Source: an uncultured Myxococcales bacterium (GTDB lineage Bacteria > Myxococcota_A > UBA9042 > CAIXZC01). From it: a stretch of 64,000 nt of DNA. The position numbers and the translations under genes are program-made. The notes under the pieces are model-generated. The model saw only the letters and a list, made by a program, of their open reading frames with translations, was not told where the DNA came from and ran no database searches. Below, in pieces: positions 21,701 through 30,700 of this stretch (the first letter of the stretch is position 1; each line of letters starts with the position of its first letter). Where the stretch lies: the NCBI GenBank assembly GCA_903895725.1, contig CAITUV010000053.1:62001-126000 (forward strand), written 5' to 3'.

Positions 21701-24700
21701 TGTTGCAGCCGGAATCGTCGGGGATGGCATTGGAGACGCAGGTGAAATTCGTGCAGGCCTTCTCCTTGCGCTCCCCCTGGCACTTCGGGTCGTCGACGCA
21801 CACGGACGGGCCGTTGAACGTGTTGGGGCAGTCCAGGGTGACGGAGCAGCAGACGCCGCTGTCGCAGCAGTAGCCGTTCTCGCAGTGGCCGGAGATGCAG
21901 TCCTTGTTTTCGTCGCAAGGCTCCCCATTGAGCTTGCCCTTGGAGATCGTGACCTGGAGGGTGTAAAGGCCCGCCCCTCCCTGGGCCCCGTCCACGAACA
22001 GGTACATGGTGGTGCCGGCCTCGAGATACACCTTTACGGTTTCGGCGCAGTCACCCACACCGCACGAGTTGGAGCAGGCCTCCGTCTTCTCGTCGCAGGT
22101 CCCGTTCAGGAGAGGCTTGGCATAAAGGATCTGGTTGAACGAATCGGGCCCCAGCTTGGCCACGACGAACGAAGTCCAGGGGACCGTGACCTTGTAGACC
22201 CGGTCGGGGGCGTCGGCACCGCCGCAGGTGCTCGTGTGGTTCTTGGCTGCGCAGGTGGTCTCGCCCTGGAAGACCTGGGTTCCCTCCTGGGCCGGAATGA
22301 CGATGGCGTCGGAGCAGGTATCCCCGGCCACGGCAATCTCACTCGTGGTGTGGACGTACAGCGTTGCGGCATCGAGGATTCCCGTACTGCCGGAATACTC
22401 GTCGCACACCTCGAGGGTCCAGGTTCCGCTGGCGGCGTGCCCCTTGAAAGCGCACATGTTGCCCGAGGTATTCGGGTACGAGAGGGTGAACGTGTTGTCG
22501 AAGTTCTGGTTGAGGCCTCCGCCGTTGTTCCAGATGATGACCGAGGTGCCGGACGGGTCGGTGAGCGTGATCTCCAGGTCGGACAGGCGGAAGTGCTCGA
22601 TGGCGAGCTTGAGCTGGACCATGTCGACGTAGTTGAGGCCGCCGCCGAGCTGGAACGTGACCGTCTCACACGACTTGTCGCCGATGCTGACCGGTCCCTG
22701 GGCCGACGCCTTGATGCAATCGGGCTCGTCGCAGATCGGGGAGCAGGTTCCCTTCCCCGCACCGGCAGTGCCGCCGACGCAGGCATCGTCGTACCCGCAA
22801 AGGTCATCGCCGGCATCGAAAGCGTGGTCGCCGCCGCAGGCTGCATCGCAGTACTGGACGACCTCGCTGGCGTCGCAAGCGCCCTTTCCGCCGTTGAGGG
22901 CGGGGTTGCAGATGTCGGTGGTACAGGGGCTCGAGTCGTCGCAGGTGGGGATGGCGCCGTCGATGCACCCGGCAGCGGGGTCACACGACTCGGAGCCGTT
23001 GCAGTACAGGCCGTCGTCGCAGGCGTCGTGGGCAGGCAGGTGGATCACCTGGTTGGCATCCTCATCGCAGTAGTCGATGGTACAGGCGACGGTATCGGGC
23101 GTCTTGGGAGCCGCTCCGGAGATGCAGCCCAGCAGGGCGTCGCACGTTTCGGAGCCGTTGCAGTAGAGACCGTCGTCACAATAGCCGGAATCGGGCAGGT
23201 GGAGGAACCCGCCTTGCGGGTCGCACGTGTCGATGGTGCAGCCGACACCGTCGTCGAGGTCGGGGTCGAGGCCCGCGGTGCAGCCGGAATCGGGCGAGCA
23301 CCATTCCTGGCCGTCGCACGGATTCCCGTTGGAGCAGACTGCGTGGTCCGGTGTATGTGTAACGGCCTTGGAGGTCTCGCTGCAGGCGTCGGCAGTGCAG
23401 GCGATTCCGTCCGAGACAACGGGGACTGCGCCCTCCTTGCAGCCTTCGGTCGCATCGCACTTCTCGGTTCCGTTGCAGAAGAGGCCGTCGTCGCAGGCCT
23501 TGTCTTCGGGGAGGTGGACCACGGAGTCGAGCGTATCGTCGCAGTAGTCCTTGGTGCAGGGGACGCCGTCGGACAGCGGTGGCGCTGCCCCCAGCTGGCA
23601 CCCCAGGAGAGCGGAGCACGACTCGGTGCCGTTGCAGTACTGACCGTCGTCGCAGTAAGTCGAATCCGGCGTATGCTTGATCGAATCGGTCAGCTCATCA
23701 CAGTAGTCCTTCGTGCAGGCGATACCGTCAGTCAGGAGGGGCAAGGGGCCGGACTGGCACAGCCCGATTGCCGGGTCGCAGGCTTCAGTTCCGTTGCAGA
23801 ACAGTCCGTCATCGCAGGGGCTCTTGGTCCCCTTGCACTGACCGCTGGCGTCACAGACCTCCCCCGTGGTGCAGAGGTTGCCGTCGTTGCACACGGTTCC
23901 CGTCGGCTTCGACGTGGCCTGGCAGAGGCCGGTGAGCGGGTTGCATACGCCCTCTTTGCACTGTTCGCCGAGGTCGGGGCAGGTCACCACGCTTCCGGCC
24001 AGCACGACGCACTTGTTCGCCTGGCAGACGAGCTTACCGTTGCACTTGTTGCCGTCGTCCGGGCAGTCGGCATCGATGAGGCATGCGCACTGGGGCAGCG
24101 GGCTCGGGGCTCCGCCGACGCACTTGCCATCTGCGCAAGCGTCCCCGGTCGTGCAGATCTCCCCGTCGTCGCAGGCCGCTGCGTTGTTGGAGTGGATGCA
24201 GCCGGAGCCGGCCTGGCAGAAGTCGGTCGTGCAGGGGTTGAGATCCTTGCACAGGGAGTGCTGAGGCTGGTGGATGAAGGTCAAAGTGGGCTCGTCGCAC
24301 ACGTCGAGCGTGCAGGTGATCCCGTCGTCGTCCGTGGGGGCCGCACCGGGCTGACAGCCGGCCGATGTGTTGCAGACCTCCTTTCCGTTGCAGTAAAGCG
24401 CGTCGCTGCAATAGGTATGGTTTGCCGTGTGCGAGACCTTGTCGAGGTCTTCGTCGCAGGTATCGACGGTGCATCCGATTCCGTCATCGAGGCCGGAGAC
24501 CGCCACCGTGACGCAGCCCAGCGTCTTGTCGCACTTCTCGGTTCCGTTGCAGAAGAACGCATCGCTGCAGAGCTGGTCATCCCCGAGATGGACCACCTTG
24601 TCGAGCGACTCGTCGCACGAGTCGAAGGTGCAGGCGATTCCGTCATCGACCAGGGGGGCCAGGCCCGACTTGCAGCCGCCGCCCGCATCGCAGTACTCGG

Positions 24701-27700
24701 CACCGTTGCAGTACTTGCCATCATCGCACTGGGCATTCTTGGGCGTGTGTTTGACCTGGTCGGAGGGCTCGTCGCACGTGTCCTCGGTGCACGCGATGCC
24801 GTCATCGAGGACGAGGGCCTTTCCGGCCTTGCATCCCTTGGCGGTGTCGCAGACCTCGGCGCCATTGCAGTAGAGCCCGTCGGAACAGGCGCTGTTGTCG
24901 GGAACGTGCACGACCGCATCGGCGACTTCGTCGCAGGAGTCGGTGGTACAGGAGATGCCGTCGTTGACGACGGGCGCTGTGCCAGCCAGACAGCCCAGTG
25001 ATTTGCTGCAGAGCTCCGCTCCGTTGCAGTACTTGCCATCGTCGCACAGGAAGTGCTGGACCTTGTGGACGACCTGGTCATTGGCCTCATCGCAGAGGTC
25101 GAGCGTGCAGGCGATGCCATCGTCTGTGACCGGCACGACCCCGGCCTTGCATCCGGCGACCGGATCGCAGCTCTCGGTGCCGTTGCACCAAACCCCGTCG
25201 CTGCAGGGGACGGGGAGGCCGCCGCCGCAGCTCCCGGCGGTGCAGGTGGTTCCCTGGGTGCAGGCGTTCTTGTCGTCGCAAAGCGTCCCGTCCTCGTGGG
25301 TCTGGACGGAGCAGAGGCCGGTCACGGGGTCGCACTCATTCTTCTTGCATGCGGTGTCCTGAGATGCGTTGCACTCGACGACCGATGCCGGGTCGATCAC
25401 GCACTTGTTGTTCACGCAGATGAGGCTGCCGTTGCAGAAGTTGCCGTCCTGAGGACAGGGCTGGTCCTTGTCGCACCAGCACTCGGGGTCTGCATTTCCG
25501 GCCGTGCACTTGCCGTCCTTGCAGACGTCGTTGAGGGTGCAATCGAAGAGGGGGATCCCGTTGTCGGAGAACCCGCCGTAGTTGCATGGATCGGAGTTGT
25601 TCACGATGACGCAGCCGACACCGGCAACGCAGATGTCGTCGGTGCAAAGCGGCTCGTCGTCGGCGCAGAGAGAGTGATCGGGGATGTGGTCGACCTTGTC
25701 CAGGGTCTCATCACAGGCGTCCTGGGTGCAGAAGACCCCGTCGTCGACGGCCGGGACCTTGCCGGGCTGACAGCCGAGGCTGACTTCGCAGGTCTCCACG
25801 CCGTCGCACCATTTCCCGTTGTCACACAGATCGTTCTTTGCCGTGTGCGTGACGGTTCCGGTGGCGGGGTCGCATGCATCCGCTGTGCATGCGATGCCGT
25901 CGGTCAGCACGGTGGGCTGGCCCGACTTGCACCCGAGGGTGGCATCACAGGTTTCCTGGCCATTGCACTTGTTGGCATCGTCGCACAGGCCGTGGACGGG
26001 GGTATGGGAGACTTTGTCCGTGGCCTCGTCGCACGAGTCGACCGTGCATCCGATACCGTCGTCGAGGAACGTCTTGTCGCCAGCGATGCACCCGATGCCG
26101 GCCTTGCAGGTCTCCGGGCCATTGCAGTAGAGACTGTCGGTGCAGAACGTGTCCACGGGGGTATGGACGATGGCATCCACCGACTCGTTGCAGGTATCCA
26201 GCGTGCAATCGATTCCGTCGGAGAGACTCAGTGCCGGTCCGGCCTTGCAGCCAGCGGTGGTATCGCAGACCTCGGTGCCATTGCAGAACTGGTTGTCGCC
26301 GCATGCCGCGTGGACGGGGGTGTGGAAGACGACGTTGATGTCTTCGTCGCAGTAGTCCGCGGTGCAGGCGACCTTGTCGTCGATGGCCGGGGGAATGCCG
26401 GGGGTGCAGCCGAGAGTGGGGCTGCATCCTTCGTTGCCGTTGCACCAGAGGCCATCGTCGCAGGCCTTGGGGGCCTCGACGCAAAGTCCGGCATTGTCGC
26501 ACTTGCCTCCGGTCGTGCACAGGTTTCCGTCGTCACAGGCGGTTCCCATGGCAGCGGCCTTGTAAGCGCACTGGCCAGTGGCCTTGTCGCACACCGACTT
26601 GAGACATCCGCCGTTCTTCGCGGCCGGGCACACGACGGCCGTGGCGGGATCGAGCACGCAGAACCCACCAGCGCAGACGAACTGCCCGTTACACTTGTCC
26701 GCATCGTCGGGGCAGTCGGAGGGAGAGTTGCAGGGGCAGGTGTTGCTGCCGCTCGCACAGGTACCGGCCTGACACTTGTCCCCCACGGTGCACATGTTGC
26801 CATCGTCGCAGCTTGCCACGTTGGCGGTGTTCTTGCAGCCGGATGCGGGATCGCAGGAATCGTCCGTGCAGGGGTTGTCGTCCGCACACTGAGTGTTGTC
26901 GGGCAGATGCACGACCTTGTCCAGCGACTCGTCGCACGAGTCGGACGTGCACTCGATGGAGTCGTCGACCGAAGGTGCCTTCCCGGCCTGGCATCCCTTG
27001 GACGCGTGACAGGTCTCGGCACCGTTGCAGAAGAGCCCGTCGGTGCAGGCCGCGTTGTCGGGCGAGTGAACGATGGCGTCGAGGGCTTCGTTGCAGCTTT
27101 CCACGGTGCAGTCGATGCCGTCATCCGAGACTGGGGGGATTCCCTCGATGCAGCCCAGGATGTAGTTGCACTGCTCTGTGCCGTTGCACCAGAGGTCGTC
27201 GTCACACAGGGAATCGTCGGCCAGGTGGGTCACCTGCTGGATGGTCTCGTCGCACAGGTCGACGGTGCAGGCGTTGCCATCGTCCACGGCTACGGGCACG
27301 CCGGCCTGACACCCCAGGAGGGCATCGCAGGTCTCGGTGCCGGTGCACCACTTGCCGTCGCTGCACTTCTCGTTGGAAGGAGTGTGGACCACGAGGTCCT
27401 GCGATTCGTCACAGAAGTCGGCCGTGCAGGCCACCTTGTCGTCGAGCGCCGGCGAAACACCGGCCTTGCACCCGGTCTTGGGGTCGCACTGCTCCGTGCC
27501 GTTGCAGTACAGACCGTCGTCGCAGGCAAACGGGGTGTGCTCGCAAATCTTGCCGCCGTTGGCCGTAGGCTTGCAGGTATCGACCGTGCAGAGGCTGGAG
27601 TCATCGCAGTCCAGGTCGTCCTGGCACTCGACCAGGTTGAGGAAGAGAATCCAGTTGTCGAGCGTTCCGGTATCGCCGGTGGTCCAGTCCTGGGCAGCCA

Positions 27701-30700
27701 GCGTCCAGGTTCCGCCCCCGATGAGACCGTCAAAGGCCCCCATGTTGCCGGGGCCCGCCGGAGCATCGATGTCGTAGACCTTGTACAGATCGTCGGCGGC
27801 ACCGCCTCCCTGCTTGTGGAGGTAGAGCGTCTTGGTGCCGTTGGTCAGCGTGACGACGAGGTCTCCGATGTACGGGTGGGTGAACATCACCTTCACGTAG
27901 GCATCAAGGATGATCCCCTGCCCGGAAACCTTGATCTGGCTCTTGGCCCACACGGGGTCGCTGTCCGGAATGGTCACAGGGAAGGTGTCGTCGGAGAGGT
28001 AGGCCTGGCCCGGGATGGGCTTGCAGGTTCCGGTCTCAGGGTCGCAGTAGTCGTAGAGGCCGCAGTCTTTGTGCGTGACGCAGGGGGCCGTGCAGTTGAG
28101 CTCGGGAGGATTGAGGCAGCTGCCCGTGGCCACGTCGCACTCGTTCTTGGTGCAGGGGTTGCCGTCGTCGCAGGCCTTGGCGGTGTGGATGCAGCCGGCA
28201 TCGGCGTCGCACGAATCCACGGTGCACAGGTCGGGGTTGCCGTCGGGACCGAGATCGGTGCAGTCGACGGCCTTATGGGTGCACCAGTCGTAGTAGCAGC
28301 TGTCCGCGGTGCAGATGTCCCCGTCGTCACAGCTCTTCCCGCCGCCGCAGTACCCGTCCTCGGTGACGAGGAAGAGGCTCCACCGGACGAGATTGCCGGA
28401 GTGGAATCCGGGGACGGTATCGGTGATGGTGAGCTTCCAGTCGCCGGCAGCCGGGAGGTTGTTGAACTTGGCCATCCCGCCGGCCGGCTCGGTGGGAATG
28501 CCGAACTCGTAGGTTACGTAGGCGTTGAGGGTCTTGTCGGTGGGGTCCTGCAGCTTGAGCTGGACCGACTTGGTCGCGTGCTCGAGCTTGATGGCGATGT
28601 CGCCTCTCCAGGCATGGGTCACGTAGAGCTTGATCGAAGCCGAGATGACCTTGGAGGGGTTGGCAACCGCCAGGGTGCTGGATACCGTGGCATTTCCTGC
28701 AACGGTATCGATGGGCTTTGGGGTATCGGTCGAATCGAAGCGTGCGCCGGGGATCTCCTGGCAGATGAGGTCGTTGACCGCGCCCGAGGTCTTGCAGGCC
28801 TCGTCGTCCGCACAGTCGGAATCGTCGGAGCACTCCACGCAGTCCGCGATGGCCGCGTTGACGCACTTCTTGTCGGCGCCGCAGGTATCCTGGGTGCACG
28901 GGCGGCTGTCGTTGCAGTAGAGGTTCCCGAGGCAGGCGGGCCATCCGTTCTCGAAGAAGTCGAGATAGCGGTCCATGAGATCGGTCGTGTTGCCGGCGTT
29001 GTCGACGAGGACGGCAAACGGGACGGAGGCGCCGATGGTGCGGTACTTGAGCGTGGCATCCTGGTAGGCGACCGCAGCGGGGTACAGCGTCGTTCCGGTC
29101 CATCCGAGGAGCGGGATGCCGCCGGGGGTTTCGCTGATCACGTCGAGGAAGTTGTTCACCTCGTAGTCGGAGGAGGGGAGGAACTCAAGCCCATGGCAAA
29201 AGTGGAGCCCGAGCTGCGTTTCGGTCAGGCTCTGCTCGCCGCCCGAGACACCCGCAATCTTGAAGTAGGAGTGGAGTGAGGTCGCAGGGTCGACGTACCA
29301 GGTGTCGCCGCCCTCGAGATAGACCTTCCCTCCCTTGGCCGCATACTGAGCGATCTTCGCCACGTCGCTTTCCAGGAGCACGTGCTTGTTGCCGTAGACA
29401 CCCGCCGGAACGAACACCCCGCTGAGCGACATGAGGTCGCCAAACGGAGCCAGGTCCGTCACGACCTGGGCCTGGCGGCCGGCAGCCACGATGGCATCGC
29501 GCAAAGTCTGGGCGAACACGTCCGACGTGCCCGAGGGCTGCCAGACGGCGTAGCCGCCGCTGAGAAGGACGGTGACGGAGAAGGTGATGTCGGCATAGAG
29601 GCAGCCGTCGGAGACGCGGGCGCGGACCTTGTGGGTCCCCATGTCCTGGGCCCCCGTGGGCTGGATGGTCACGTCGGCCATGCGGGTCTTGGTGACGACA
29701 TTGTAGGACAGGGCGCCAAGCTTGACGAACGACGGGGCCTCGATGAGCTCGAACGTGAGCGATTCCGCCCCGTCGGAATCCGCAGCCTTGAGCTTGAGGG
29801 TCTTGCTCTGGGTCCAGGTGAGCATCTGGGTCGGGACCTGCTCGACGTAGGCCGGGCCGTGGCCCGCACAGACGCGGATGCCGTCGATGGAGAACGAGTC
29901 GACATTCCAGGTGGTGTCCGACCCGGCGTAGAATCCGAGTCGGATTCCGGGCTTGGTCAGCATGGAAGCGGGGACGCCGTAGGACACGGTGGCTGCCGGC
30001 AGATCGGCCGTAACAGACTGCGTCCAGAGGGGGACGGCATCACCGAACGTCCCGTCCGCGGTGGCAAACAGGCCGAGCCCGACACTTCCACTGTAGTGGA
30101 GGTATTCGCGGTCGAACTGGACGGTGACGTAGGTCTGCCCGGCCATGGAAAGCCAGGGGGTCGTCAGGAACGACCCGAACGGGGCAACCTCGGGAACCCA
30201 GCCGAATCGGGCAAAGGTGTCGGGCCCGAGGCCGCCGGACGCGCTGCACTTCCAGTTGGCCGCAGTGGAGCCGTGGTCATCGATGACGTCGAAGCCGAGG
30301 GCTGCAAGTCCGCCCGGCTCGGAACAGGTGGCGAACTGCTGGGTATAGGGCAGGTCGAGGTAGCACTTGTCCAGCGGGATGTACTGGCACAGGCCGGTGT
30401 CGACATTGCACGAGTCCGTCGTGCAGGGGTTGCCATCCGATGCACAGTCGTCGTCCTTGACGCAGCAGGTTGAGGGGATGTTGGCGTCCGGGGGGGCGAG
30501 GTCGGCCGACAGGTTCCGGCAGATACCGAACACGCACTTGTCCCAGGTGCATGGGTTCTTGTCGTCACACAGGCCGCCGGGGACCTCATCTCCTGCGACG
30601 CAGCACCCCTGGACATCGGAGTGCTTGCACTGGTAGCTGACGCAGTAGTCGTTGGTGCAGGGCTTGTTGTCGAAACAGTCCTGCTCGGTGCCGCAGCAGT

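Noticed and set aside
7080..29279. Very long plus-strand open frames (1,333, 972, 1,293 and 1,408 codons) opposite the giant gene
   Set aside because: They are shadows of GC-rich codon bias and repeats on the coding strand. Translations are low-complexity Ala/Gly/Val/Arg with no domains, and no ribosome binding sites stand out.
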